From Methylobacterium nonmethylotrophicum (GTDB taxonomy: Bacteria; Pseudomonadota; Alphaproteobacteria; Rhizobiales; Beijerinckiaceae), in NCBI RefSeq assembly GCF_004745635.1, contig NZ_SRLB01000004.1, positions 400,219 to 464,218 on the forward strand: a stretch of DNA of 64,000 bases. The letters run 5' to 3'. Position 1 is the stretch's first letter, and each line of letters opens with the position of its first letter. Shown piece by piece: positions 34,522 to 42,582 of this stretch. Below the pieces are notes generated by a model. The model made no database searches, had not been told where the DNA came from, and worked only from the letters and a program-made list of their open reading frames with translations. Position numbers and translations under genes: made by a program.

Positions 34522-35655
34522 ATGAAGACGCGTGCGGCCGTGGCCTGGGAGGCCAAGAAGCCCCTCACGATCGAGACCATCGACATCGAGGGCCCGAAGG
34601 CCGGCGAGGTGCTGGTCGAGGTGATGGCCACCGGCATCTGCCACACCGACGCCTACACGCTGTCGGGCCTCGATTCGGAGGGGAAGTTCCCGGCCATCCT
34701 CGGCCACGAGGGCGCCGGCATCGTGCGCGAGGTCGGGGCCGGCGTGACCTCGGTCAGGCCCGGCGACCACGTCATCCCGCTCTACACGCCCGAGTGCCGC
34801 AACTGTAAGTCCTGCCTGTCGCGGCGCACCAACCTCTGCACGGCGATCCGCGCCACGCAGGGCCAGGGCGTGATGCCGGACGGCACCAGCCGCTTCCGCT
34901 GCGAGTCGACCGGCGCGAGCCCGGGGTCGAACACCGTCTTCCACTACATGGGCTGCTCGACCTTCTCGAACTTCACCGTGCTGCCCGAGATCGCGGTGGC
35001 GAAGGTGCGCGAGGACGCCCCCTTCGACAAGATCTGCTACATCGGCTGCGGCGTCACCACCGGGATCGGCGCGGTGATCTACACCGCCAAGGTCTGGCCG
35101 GGCGCCAACGTGGTGGTGTTCGGCTTAGGCGGCATCGGCCTCAACGTGCTCCAGGGCGCCCGCATGGTCGGGGCCGACAAGATCATCGGCGTCGACATCA
35201 ACCCCGACAAGCGGGCCATGGCCGAGAAGTTCGGCATGACCCACTTCATCAACCCGAACGAGGTCGGCACCGACAAGGTGGTGCAGGCGATCCTCGACGT
35301 CACGGGCGGCGGCGCCGACTTCTCGTTCGACTGCACCGGCAACGTCAACGTGATGCGCCAGGCGCTCGAATGCTGCCACCGCGGCTGGGGCGAGTCGATC
35401 ATCATCGGCGTGGCCGAGGCCGGGCGCGAGATCGCGACGCGGCCGTTCCAGCTCGTCACCGGCCGGGTCTGGAAGGGCTCGGCCTTCGGCGGCGCCCGCG
35501 GCCGGACCGACGTGCCGAAGATCGTCGACTGGTACATGGAGGGCAAGATCAACATCGACGATCTCATCACCCACACCATGCCGCTCGATCAGATCAACCA
35601 CGGCTTCGACCTCATGCACGAGGGCAAGTCGATCCGGTCCGTCGTCGTCTACTGA
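34522..35655 (+). CDS. frmA: S-(hydroxymethyl)glutathione dehydrogenase (class III ADH)
   Basis: This 377-aa zinc alcohol dehydrogenase oxidises S-hydroxymethylglutathione to S-formylglutathione with NAD+. Motifs: catalytic zinc '[14 protein letters not shown]' and 'LGHEGAGIV'; structural zinc '[15 protein letters not shown]'; NAD site '[19 protein letters not shown]'; and '[19 protein letters not shown]', typical of class III. ATG 34522 follows GGAAGCGGG. The S-formylglutathione hydrolase gene follows, giving the complete glutathione-dependent formaldehyde oxidation route up to formate. The upstream 275 bp hold its likely promoter. Confidence 0.96.
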   Translation: MKTRAAVAWEAKKPLTIETIDIEGPKAGEVLVEVMATGICHTDAYTLSGLDSEGKFPAILGHEGAGIVREVGAGVTSVRPGDHVIPLYTPECRNCKSCLSRRTNLCTAIRATQGQGVMPDGTSRFRCESTGASPGSNTVFHYMGCSTFSNFTVLPEIAVAKVREDAPFDKICYIGCGVTTGIGAVIYTAKVWPGANVVVFGLGGIGLNVLQGARMVGADKIIGVDINPDKRAMAEKFGMTHFINPNEVGTDKVVQAILDVTGGGADFSFDCTGNVNVMRQALECCHRGWGESIIIGVAEAGREIATRPFQLVTGRVWKGSAFGGARGRTDVPKIVDWYMEGKINIDDLITHTMPLDQINHGFDLMHEGKSIRSVVVY

Positions 35656-35669
35656 GCCGAAACAGGGCA

Positions 35670-35692
35670 GGGGGGCGTTCGATCCGCCCCCC
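35670..35692 (+). terminator. G/C hairpin between frmA and fghA
   Basis: GGGGGGCG and CGCCCCCC (8 bp each) flank a 7-nt loop, 14 nt after the frmA stop. The hairpin is followed by AACCC, not a T-tract. It more probably tunes the frmA:fghA expression ratio (partial termination or mRNA processing) than ends transcription, since fghA follows 31 nt later. Confidence 0.5.
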
Positions 35693-35723
35693 AACCCCGC
35701 GCAACAACCAGGGAGCATCCAGG

Positions 35724-36560
35724 GTGGAGACCGTCAGCAGAGCGCTGTCCCACGGGGGCGTGCAGGGCGTCTACCGGCACCAGGCCGAGACCACGCGCTG
35801 CCCCATGACCTTCGCGGTCTATCTGCCGCCGCAGGCGGCGGACGGCCCGGTGCCGGTGCTGTGGTACCTCTCGGGCCTGACCTGCACCCACGCCAACGTG
35901 ATGGACAAGGGCGAGTACCGGCGCGCGGCGGCCCGGCACGGCGTCGCCTTCGTGGCGCCCGACACCAGCCCGCGCGGACCCGGCGTGCCGGACGATCCCG
36001 ACGACTGGAAGTTCGGCTGCGGCGCCGGCTTCTACCTCGACGCCACGCAGGCGCCCTATGCCGAGCACTACCGGATGTGGTCCTACGTCTCCGAGGAGCT
36101 GCCCGCCCTCGTGGCGAAAAACTTCCCCGTCGACATGACGCGCCAGGGCATCCTCGGGCACTCGATGGGCGGCCACGGCGCCCTGACGCTCGCCCTGACC
36201 TATCCGGAGCGCTACCGCTCCTGCAGCGCCTTCGCGCCCATCGTCCAGCCCTCGACGGCGGGCTGGTCGGCGCCGGCCTTCGCCCGCTACCTCGGCGAGG
36301 ACCGCGCGGCCTGGCGCGCCCACGACGCGACGGCGCTGATCGAGGACGGTCGCCGCTTCCCCGAATTCCTGGTCGACCAGGGCATGGCGGATTCGTTCCT
36401 CGAGGACGGATTGCGCCCGCACCTGCTCGAGGAAGCCTGCGCCAAGGCCGGAATCCCCCTGACCCTCAACCGGCGCGAGGGCTACGACCATTCCTACTTC
36501 TTCATCTCGACCTTCATGGACGACCACATCGCCTGGGCGGCCGAGCGGCTGAAGGCGTAA
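35724..36560 (+). CDS. fghA: S-formylglutathione hydrolase
   Basis: This 278-aa esterase-D family serine hydrolase cleaves S-formylglutathione to formate and glutathione. It has the nucleophile elbow 'ILGHSMGGHGALTLAL' (Ser at about residue 147), 'LSGLTCTHANVMDKGEYRR' near the N-terminus, and 'NRREGYDHSYFFISTFMDDH' with the catalytic His at the C-terminus. It starts at GTG 35724 behind an AGG-containing ribosome site; no nearby ATG fits the family N-terminus. It is paired with frmA. The length is normal (about 278 residues). Confidence 0.95.
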   Translation: METVSRALSHGGVQGVYRHQAETTRCPMTFAVYLPPQAADGPVPVLWYLSGLTCTHANVMDKGEYRRAAARHGVAFVAPDTSPRGPGVPDDPDDWKFGCGAGFYLDATQAPYAEHYRMWSYVSEELPALVAKNFPVDMTRQGILGHSMGGHGALTLALTYPERYRSCSAFAPIVQPSTAGWSAPAFARYLGEDRAAWRAHDATALIEDGRRFPEFLVDQGMADSFLEDGLRPHLLEEACAKAGIPLTLNRREGYDHSYFFISTFMDDHIAWAAERLKA

Positions 36561-36614
36561 GGCGTCCGGCCTGCATCGCTCTCCGAGGGCCGGCCTGTCC
36601 CATCCACGATTCCA

Positions 36615-36650
36615 TCCTGAGGTGCTGCCGCGAGCGGCAGCACCTCAGGA
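36615..36650. repeat. REP-A minimal hairpin after fghA
   Basis: A perfect 17-bp inverted repeat with a 2-nt loop, TCCTGAGGTGCTGCCGC and its complement, lies 55 nt after the fghA stop. Its outer part is the CATCCTGAGGTG end of the REP-A family also seen at 29418 and 41675, with the interior lost. It probably also serves as the 3' end structure of the frmA-fghA transcript. Confidence 0.75.
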
Positions 36651-37458
36651 CGAGGTTGCATTTGCGATGACATGACGGCTGGGCGACGGTCGCGCCGGGC
36701 CGGGAGAGCGCTCAGATCGTCATCTCGCGGCCCGGCGGCGGGCGGACACGGTCGATAGGGGCGCATGACGCCGAGGGGAAGCCGCAGACGATCGCCCTGT
36801 CGGGAGCGGGGTCGAGCGCCTGGGCCCCGCGGAAGGTCCCGGAGGCCCCGACCTCGGCGCCATGCGAGGCGGTGCAGCGCGTCCCGTTCTCCGACCAGAG
36901 CGAGGAGCCATCGCGCTCGCGCCACCCGGTCGGCGAGGCGCGGGCGGCTCGATCGCCGCCGAGAGAGCAGATCGCGCGCGCCGGGCTGCCGGCCAGGTGG
37001 CGATCCGGCAACCAGGGCGGGTGACACGGGCCGCGGGCCTCTCCTTCTTCCGGGCGGCAGCCGCCCGACCGCCTCGGCCCGACCATCCGCGCCGCGACCG
37101 CGTCTCCCGACCCCGACGCCGGTCAGGGCAACCCACTGCCCCTCATCGGACAGGCGAGATGCGTGAACACGATGACCGCCCGCGGGGATTGGGGAGCGCC
37201 CGCACCGCGTCTGCCTCCGGCGGCCCTCCTCGGCGAGGGAGTCCTAGATCGCGACATCCAGGCGAGACCGGATCCGCATCCGCGGCATCCGCCTCGCACA
37301 CCGCATAGGCAATTCCCGAGACCGGCGCATCTTTGAGCGCCAGTACCTGGACGAATTTCCGCCTTTCTGCTGCCGTTCAGGGCGTCATGCTGTAGGTTGC
37401 GGCAGGGACCTCCGCCCGAGACGGATGCCCGAGGATGCGCGGCCCCAGGGAGAAAACC
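36651..37458. other. region without a confident gene (possible remnant 36712-37086, minus strand)
   Basis: About 800 bp show no recognisable family. One minus-strand frame, 36712-37086 (124 aa), has GC-rich third positions and a plausible, cysteine-containing C-terminal half ('DGSSLWSENGTRCTASHGAE') but a poor arginine-rich N-terminal part, suggesting a gene remnant or a frameshifted start. The rest of the interval contains nothing that could be identified. Confidence 0.35.
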
Positions 37459-37605
37459 ATGCACGACGTCGCAGGGACGCCGGACGCCCCGCTGCCGCGG
37501 GCGGAGAGCACCGCCTGGTGGGCCGCGATGCCCTTCGATCTCTGGGGCGTGGTGCTGGCGGTGATCGTCGCGGGCGTCCTGAAGCTCGCCGGGATCCTGC
37601 CCTGA
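37459..37605 (+). CDS. small single-span membrane protein (48 aa)
   Basis: A 48-residue frame begins at ATG 37459, preceded by AGGGAG at suitable spacing. It has a polar N-terminus, then 'WWAAMPFDLWGVVLAVIVAG' and 'VLKLAGILP', giving one clear membrane segment (about residues 25-46). The coding pattern and ribosome site support a real gene. No family was recognised. It stands alone between fghA and another tiny gene at 37738 on the same strand. Confidence 0.55.
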   Translation: MHDVAGTPDAPLPRAESTAWWAAMPFDLWGVVLAVIVAGVLKLAGILP

Positions 37606-37737
37606 CCTGTCCACGTCACCGTCGCACTCTCGCCAAAGCCTCGGACCAGCCTCGCACGCAATCGTTTCGTAAGATTCGGCCGGCACGATCCCTGCCTGGC
37701 TTGTTTCGCGAATCAGTCGCGTGCAGGAGGAAGTTCC

Positions 37738-37875
37738 ATGCTGATGGCTTTCGTCGGACGCCTCACCCAGCGTTGGCGGGATCTCATCGCGACGCTCCAG
37801 GATCCCTACCGTCCGGAGCTGCACTATATGCGCGGCCCCGGCCCGCGCTGGCGCCAGCGGCACCCGCAGGGCTGA
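37738..37875 (+). CDS. small basic protein (45 aa)
   Basis: A 45-residue frame starts at ATG 37738, 8 nt after a near-perfect AGGAGG ribosome site, unusually strong for this genome. The product is Arg-rich and amphipathic ('FVGRLTQRWRDLIATLQDPY' then 'RGPGPRWRQRHPQG'), with no signal peptide or membrane span. No homologue family was recognised. It precedes the methyltransferase gene by 53 nt on the same strand. The strong ribosome site is the main argument for expression. Confidence 0.55.
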   Translation: MLMAFVGRLTQRWRDLIATLQDPYRPELHYMRGPGPRWRQRHPQG

Positions 37876-37928
37876 CGCGCGCCGGCTATCCCAACTCGCG
37901 GGCCCGCTCCGCGACCGGAACGAGACCT

Positions 37929-38642
37929 GTGACCGCAACGCACGACGCCGCCGGGAAATTCGATGCCTCCCGCGCCGGCGAATACGAGCAGCAGAGCCGC
38001 ATCGCGCTCGCCGGCTACGATGCCTGCCACGAGCTGGCCGCCTGCATGCTTGCCGCCGCGCTCGGCACGGGCCGCGCGGCGCGGATCCTGGTGGCCGGCG
38101 CCGGTGGCGGCGCCCGGGAGGTTGTCACTGCCGCGGCGCTCGAGCCGCATTGGCGCTTCACCGCGGTCGATCCCTCCGGGCCGATGCTGGCCCTCGCGGT
38201 CGCCCGGCTCGCCGAGAGCGGCCTCGACGCGCGGACGGAGATCGTGCGCGGCACGGTCTCCGACCTGCCGCCGGACGAGGCCTTCGACGCCGCGACCCTG
38301 ATCGGGGTGCTCCACCACTTGGCCGGCGACGACGCCAAGCGCGCGATCCTGCAGGACATCGCCCGGCGCCTGAGGCCGGGCGCGCCGCTGATCCTCGCCG
38401 GCAACCACCAGGCCTATGCGAGCCAGCCCCTGCTGCTCGCCGCCTGGGGCGAGCGGTGGCGCCAGCAGGGCGCCGGCCCGGAGGAGGTCGAGGCCAAGCG
38501 GGCGAAGATCCTGCAGGGAGCGGACCCGCCGCATTCGGAGCAGGCGGTCGCCGACCTGCTCCGCGAGGGCGGCTTCGAGCCGCCCCTGCGCTTCTTCTCC
38601 AGCCTGTTCTGGGGCGCCTGGATCGCCCGGCGCAGGCGCTGA
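37929..38642 (+). CDS. class I SAM-dependent methyltransferase
   Basis: This 237-aa class I methyltransferase has motif I 'RILVAGAGGGAREVVTAAAL' (about residues 55-74), the acidic end of strand 2 in 'WRFTAVDPSGPMLALA', and motif III-like 'FDAATLIGVLHHLAGDDAKR'. The 'DASRAGEYEQQSRIALAGYD' N-terminus is typical of uncharacterised UbiE-like enzymes. It starts at GTG 37929, since the frame upstream lacks methyltransferase sequence. The substrate is unknown. It is convergent with the MHS permease gene (18 nt between stops). Confidence 0.85.
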   Translation: MTATHDAAGKFDASRAGEYEQQSRIALAGYDACHELAACMLAAALGTGRAARILVAGAGGGAREVVTAAALEPHWRFTAVDPSGPMLALAVARLAESGLDARTEIVRGTVSDLPPDEAFDAATLIGVLHHLAGDDAKRAILQDIARRLRPGAPLILAGNHQAYASQPLLLAAWGERWRQQGAGPEEVEAKRAKILQGADPPHSEQAVADLLREGGFEPPLRFFSSLFWGAWIARRRR

Positions 38643-38660
38643 CCGGTCCGGCCGCGGCGC

Positions 38661-39962
38661 TCAGCCGGAGACCGGCACCGCCTCGGCCAGCATCGCCGGC
38701 CGGTTCGACAGCCGGCTCGCCACCACGAGCCCGATCAGCGCGGAGGCCGCGATGATGAGCCCGGGTGCTGCCGTCCAGCCGGTGGCGCCGATCAGCGCGT
38801 TGGCGGCCAGCGGCCCCAGGCCGCTGAGCAGCGTGAAGCCGATATTGAGCGAGAGCGCGACGCCGCTGAAGCGGACCCGGGTCGGAAACAGCCCGGCGAG
38901 CAGGTAGGCGAAGCTGCCATTGGCGCCGGCGACCGCCATGGTGAGGAGCGGCAGCACCAGGAAGAGGTTCGCGTCGCCCCGCGCCAGCACCTGGTAGGCG
39001 GGGATTACCCCGATCAGGATGACCAGGGCCGAGACCTGCATCAGCCGGCGCGGCGGCACCCGGTCGGCGAAGAAGGAGGCGAAGAGCAGCGAGGCCGACA
39101 TCGCGAACAGCGCGACGTTCATCGCCAGCGCCACGGTCTTGGGCGGGTACTTGAGGACCTGGATCAGGTAGGCCGGCATGTGGGCGAACAGGATGCCGTT
39201 GAAGCCGGCGGTGAGCGCCACGATGCCGATGCCGGCGAGGACCTGGCCGCGATGGTGGCGCAGCACCTCGCCGATCGGGCTGCGGGCGGCGCGGTCCTGC
39301 AGGCGCAGGAACTCGGGCGTCTCTTCCAGCGAGCGCCGCAGCACGAAGCTGACGAGCCCGACGACCCCGCCGAACAGGAAGGCGATGCGCCAGCCGTATT
39401 CCGCCATCGCGGCGGGGGGCAGGGTGGATTGCAGGGCGAGGTTGACGAGGGCGGCGAGCAGCACCCCGCCATTGACGAGGCAGAAGACGATGCCGCAGGC
39501 CAGCCCCGGCCGGCGCGAGGCGGTCTCGACCACGAAGGTGATGGCGCCGGGAAGCTCGCCGCCGATGCACAGGCCCTGCACGAAGCGTAAGGTCACGAGG
39601 AGCAGGGTCGCCCACACGCCCCAGGAGGCGTAAGGCGGCACCAGGCCCATGCCCAGCGTGCAGGCCGACATGGAGAAGACCGTGACCACGAACACGGTCT
39701 TGCGGCCGTAGCGGTCGCCGAAATGGCTCAGCACCAGGCCGCCGAGCGGCCGCGCGAGGTAGCCCACCGCGAACACCGCCAGCGACAGGGTCAGGGCCGC
39801 GACCGGATCGCTCGCCGGGAAGAACGCCGCGGCGATGTCCTTGGCGAAGATCCCGTAGACGATGAAGTCGTAATATTCGAGCCCGCCGCCGAGGCTCGCG
39901 AGCAGCGTCATCTGCCATTGGCGGCGGGTGAGATCGCTCCCGCGGCTTGCGTCCGGTGTCAT
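38661..39962 (-). CDS. MFS permease, metabolite:H+ symporter (MHS) family
   Basis: This 433-aa permease has about 12 membrane segments. The N-terminal 'LASLGGGLEYYDFIVYGIFA' and 'YLARPLGGLVLSHFGDRYGR' are signatures of the MHS subfamily, which imports carboxylates such as citrate, alpha-ketoglutarate, shikimate or proline-betaine. It is transcribed ahead of nothing else nearby on its strand; the sugar-acid dehydratase gene lies 85 nt upstream in the same direction, so both may form one transcript, with import of a sugar acid as a plausible role. The substrate is inferred. Confidence 0.87.
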   Translation of the reverse strand: MTPDASRGSDLTRRQWQMTLLASLGGGLEYYDFIVYGIFAKDIAAAFFPASDPVAALTLSLAVFAVGYLARPLGGLVLSHFGDRYGRKTVFVVTVFSMSACTLGMGLVPPYASWGVWATLLLVTLRFVQGLCIGGELPGAITFVVETASRRPGLACGIVFCLVNGGVLLAALVNLALQSTLPPAAMAEYGWRIAFLFGGVVGLVSFVLRRSLEETPEFLRLQDRAARSPIGEVLRHHRGQVLAGIGIVALTAGFNGILFAHMPAYLIQVLKYPPKTVALAMNVALFAMSASLLFASFFADRVPPRRLMQVSALVILIGVIPAYQVLARGDANLFLVLPLLTMAVAGANGSFAYLLAGLFPTRVRFSGVALSLNIGFTLLSGLGPLAANALIGATGWTAAPGLIIAASALIGLVVASRLSNRPAMLAEAVPVSG

Positions 39963-40047
39963 CGTGGTGTCCTCCGGGGCCTTCTTGTCGGTGTGCCCCC
40001 GGAGCGCCCCTTAGAACGGTTCGGCCGCCGCCGCCATATCGCGCCGG

Positions 40048-41601
40048 CTACATCACCGCGCCGATCTGCCAGGGCACGAACTCGGCATCGCCGTAGCCGA
40101 AGCCCTCGGACTTGGTGCGCTCGCCCGACGCGACCCGCAGGATGGTCTCGAAGATCTCCCGGCCCTTCTCCTCGATCGAGACGCCGTCGAGCACGTCGCC
40201 GCAATCGATGTCCATGTCGTCCTGCATCCGCCGGTACATCTCGCTGTTGGTGGCGAGCTTGATCGACGGGGTCGGCTTGCAGCCATAGGCCGAGCCGCGG
40301 CCGGTGGTGAAGCAGAGCACGTTGGCCCCGCCCGCGACCTGGCCGGTCGCCGCCACCGGATCGAAGCCGGGCGTGTCCATGTAGACGAATCCCTTGGCCG
40401 TGACCGGCTCGGCGTAGCGGTAGACGCCCTGGAGCGTGGTCGAGCCGCCCTTGGCGGTGGCGCCCAGCGACTTCTCCAGGATGGTGGTGAGGCCGCCGGC
40501 CTTGTTGCCCGGCGAGGGGTTGTTGTTCATCTCGCCGCCGTTGCGGGCGGTGTAGGCCTCCCACCAGTGGATCATCTCGACGAGCTTGTGGCCGATCTCC
40601 GGGCTCGCCGCCCGCGCGGTCAGCAGGTGCTCGGCGCCGTAGATCTCCGGCGTCTCCGACAGGATCGCGGTGCCGCCCTCGGCCACCAGCCGGTCGACCG
40701 CGGCACCGAGCGCCGGGTTGGCGGTGATGCCCGAATAGCCGTCCGAGCCGCCGCATTGCAGGGCGAGCATCAGCTCGGAGGCCGGCACGGTCTCGCGCCT
40801 GGCGCGTGACACGGCCGGCAGCATCTCGCGGAGCGCCGCGACGCCGGCCGCGATGGTGCGCCGCGTGCCGCCGGTGTCCTGGATGGTGAAGCTGCGGAAG
40901 GTCTCGCTCTCCTCGATGCCGTAGGCGCGCTTCCAGCGGTCGATCTGCAGGCCCTCGCAGCCGAGGCCCACCATGATGACGCCGCCCATGTTCGGGTTGG
41001 CGGCGTAGCCCCACAGCGTCCGCTTGAGGATGTCGGCGCCCTCGCCCTGGATGTCGTAGCCGCAGCCGGTGCCGTGGGTGAGGGGGATGATGCCGTCGAT
41101 GCCCGGAAATTCGTCGAGGAGGCCGGAGCGGCGCGCCTCCTCGGCGATGAAGCGGGCCACCGTGGCCGAGCAGTTCACCGAGGTGAGCACGCCGACGTAG
41201 TTGCGGGTGCCGACCCGTCCGTCCGCCCGGCGGTACCCCTCGAAGGTGGCGCGCTGGCCCTCCGGCACCATCGCGACGGGCTTCGCCTCCTCGCAGAAGC
41301 GGTAGTCGCGGGCGAAGTCGCCCTTGTCCTCGCCGAGGCCCACATTGTGCTCGTGCACCCACTCGCCCGGGGCGATCGCGCGACTGGCGAAGCCGATGAT
41401 CTGGCCGAACTTGCGGATCGGTGCGCCCTCGGGAATCGTCACCACCGCGAATTTGTGGCCCCGCGGCACGCGCGCCGAGGCGGTGACGCCCTCGACGGCG
41501 GCGCCGGGCACGATCGGGTCCACCGCCACCACGACGTTGTCCTCGTGGCTGAGGCGGACGAAGCGGGGATTGGTGGGGTGGAGGGGGGTCGGGGTGGACA
41601 T
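40048..41601 (-). CDS. galactarate/altronate dehydratase family (UxaA/GarD)
   Basis: This 517-aa hydro-lyase has an N-terminal SAF domain ('FVRLSHEDNVVVAVDPI', 'HKFAVVTIPEGAPIRKFGQI') and the large D-galactarate/altronate dehydratase domain, with 'THGTGCGYDIQGEGADI', 'MVGLGCEGLQ', 'LQCGGSDGYSGITANPA' and 'CFTTGRGSAYGCKPTPSIK'; the conserved cysteines bind an Fe-S centre or divalent metal. It dehydrates a sugar (di)acid to a 2-keto-3-deoxy acid. Length fits both UxaA and GarD, and the exact substrate cannot be chosen from sequence. It lies upstream of and in line with the MHS permease. Confidence 0.9.
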   Translation of the reverse strand: MSTPTPLHPTNPRFVRLSHEDNVVVAVDPIVPGAAVEGVTASARVPRGHKFAVVTIPEGAPIRKFGQIIGFASRAIAPGEWVHEHNVGLGEDKGDFARDYRFCEEAKPVAMVPEGQRATFEGYRRADGRVGTRNYVGVLTSVNCSATVARFIAEEARRSGLLDEFPGIDGIIPLTHGTGCGYDIQGEGADILKRTLWGYAANPNMGGVIMVGLGCEGLQIDRWKRAYGIEESETFRSFTIQDTGGTRRTIAAGVAALREMLPAVSRARRETVPASELMLALQCGGSDGYSGITANPALGAAVDRLVAEGGTAILSETPEIYGAEHLLTARAASPEIGHKLVEMIHWWEAYTARNGGEMNNNPSPGNKAGGLTTILEKSLGATAKGGSTTLQGVYRYAEPVTAKGFVYMDTPGFDPVAATGQVAGGANVLCFTTGRGSAYGCKPTPSIKLATNSEMYRRMQDDMDIDCGDVLDGVSIEEKGREIFETILRVASGERTKSEGFGYGDAEFVPWQIGAVM

Positions 41602-41674
41602 GGGCGGGACCTTCAGAACCTTTGTCGAGGTATAGGGCCGTTCCGGGCGATTTGGAATTTCATCCGACCCGGAA

Positions 41675-41783
41675 CCTCATCCTGAGGTGTGAGCGCAGCG
41701 AACCTTGAAGGAGGGCTCCAGAAGGCTCCGCGATCCCTGGAACCCTCCTTCGAGGCTCGTTTCACGCGCACCTCAGGATGAGG
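41675..41783. repeat. REP-A palindromic element, copy 2
   Basis: Outer arms CCTCATCCTGAGGTG (41675-41689) and CACCTCAGGATGAGG (41769-41783) enclose an inner inverted repeat CTTGAAGGAGGG... and CCCTCCTTCGAGG. It is clearly the same element as at 29418-29557 with a shorter interior. It lies between the start of the dehydratase gene and the end of the livF gene, in a region otherwise without genes. Confidence 0.85.
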
Positions 41784-41822
41784 TCGCGGGTGAGATGCGC
41801 CTTCGATGCGCTCGACCGATCC

Positions 41823-42566
41823 TCAATGCGCCAGGGCCTCGGCCTTCGCCCGCCCGCCCAGATACGCCGCCCGGATGTCGTCGTTCGCCCACAGGGCCTG
41901 CGGCTCGCCGCTGAGCACCAGCTGGCCGGTCTCCAGCACGTAGCCGCGGTCGGCGACCGAGAGGCCCATGCGGGCGTTCTGCTCGACGAGGAGCACGGTG
42001 GTGCCGCGCCGGCGCACCTCGGCGATGATCGCGAACACCGCCTGGACGATCACCGGGGCGAGGCCCAGCGACGGCTCGTCGAGGAGCAGGATGCGGGGCT
42101 TGGCCATCAGGCCGCGGGCGAGCGCCACCATCTGGAGCTGGCCGCCCGAGAGCGTCCAGCCCAGCGCGTCGCCGAAGCGGCGGATGTCGGGGAAGAGCTC
42201 GAACATGCCCTCCGCCTCGTCGCGGATCTGGCGGCTCGTGAGCCCCTTCCGGTTCGAGGCGCCGAGCATGATGTTCTCGCGCACCGTGAGGCCCGGGAAG
42301 ACCCGGCGCCCCTCGGGCACGTGCGCCACGCCCCGGCGCACGATCTCCTCGGGCTTGAGGCCGAGGAGCGACTGGCCCTCGAACAGGACCTCGCCGCCGG
42401 CCGGCTTCACCAGCCCCGAGATGGTCTTGAGCGTCGTCGACTTGCCGGCCCCGTTCGAGCCGAGCAGGGTCACGACCTCGCCGGCCTCGACCGAGAACGA
42501 GATGCCGCGCACGGCCTCGATCTCGCCGTAGCGCACGGTCAGGTCGCGGATTTCCAGGAGTGCCAT
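41823..42566 (-). CDS. livF: branched-chain amino acid-type ABC ATPase LivF
   Basis: This 247-aa ATPase of a HAAT (Liv) importer has Walker A 'LLGSNGAGKSTTLKT' (about residues 34-48), the ABC signature 'LSGGQLQMVALARGLM' and Walker B 'RILLLDEPSLGLAP'. It belongs to the LivF rather than LivG group, as shown by its short length and 'RVFPGLTVRENI'. It is the last gene of an operon read right to left: binding protein, LivH, LivM-LivG fusion, LivF, with 16 nt to the fusion gene. Confidence 0.93.
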   Translation of the reverse strand: MALLEIRDLTVRYGEIEAVRGISFSVEAGEVVTLLGSNGAGKSTTLKTISGLVKPAGGEVLFEGQSLLGLKPEEIVRRGVAHVPEGRRVFPGLTVRENIMLGASNRKGLTSRQIRDEAEGMFELFPDIRRFGDALGWTLSGGQLQMVALARGLMAKPRILLLDEPSLGLAPVIVQAVFAIIAEVRRRGTTVLLVEQNARMGLSVADRGYVLETGQLVLSGEPQALWANDDIRAAYLGGRAKAEALAH

Positions 42567-42582
42567 CCGTGTCTCCTGTCTT

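Noticed and set aside
36494..37027. 177-aa minus-strand frame
   Set aside because: Overlaps fghA in antisense at one end and is arginine-rich throughout.
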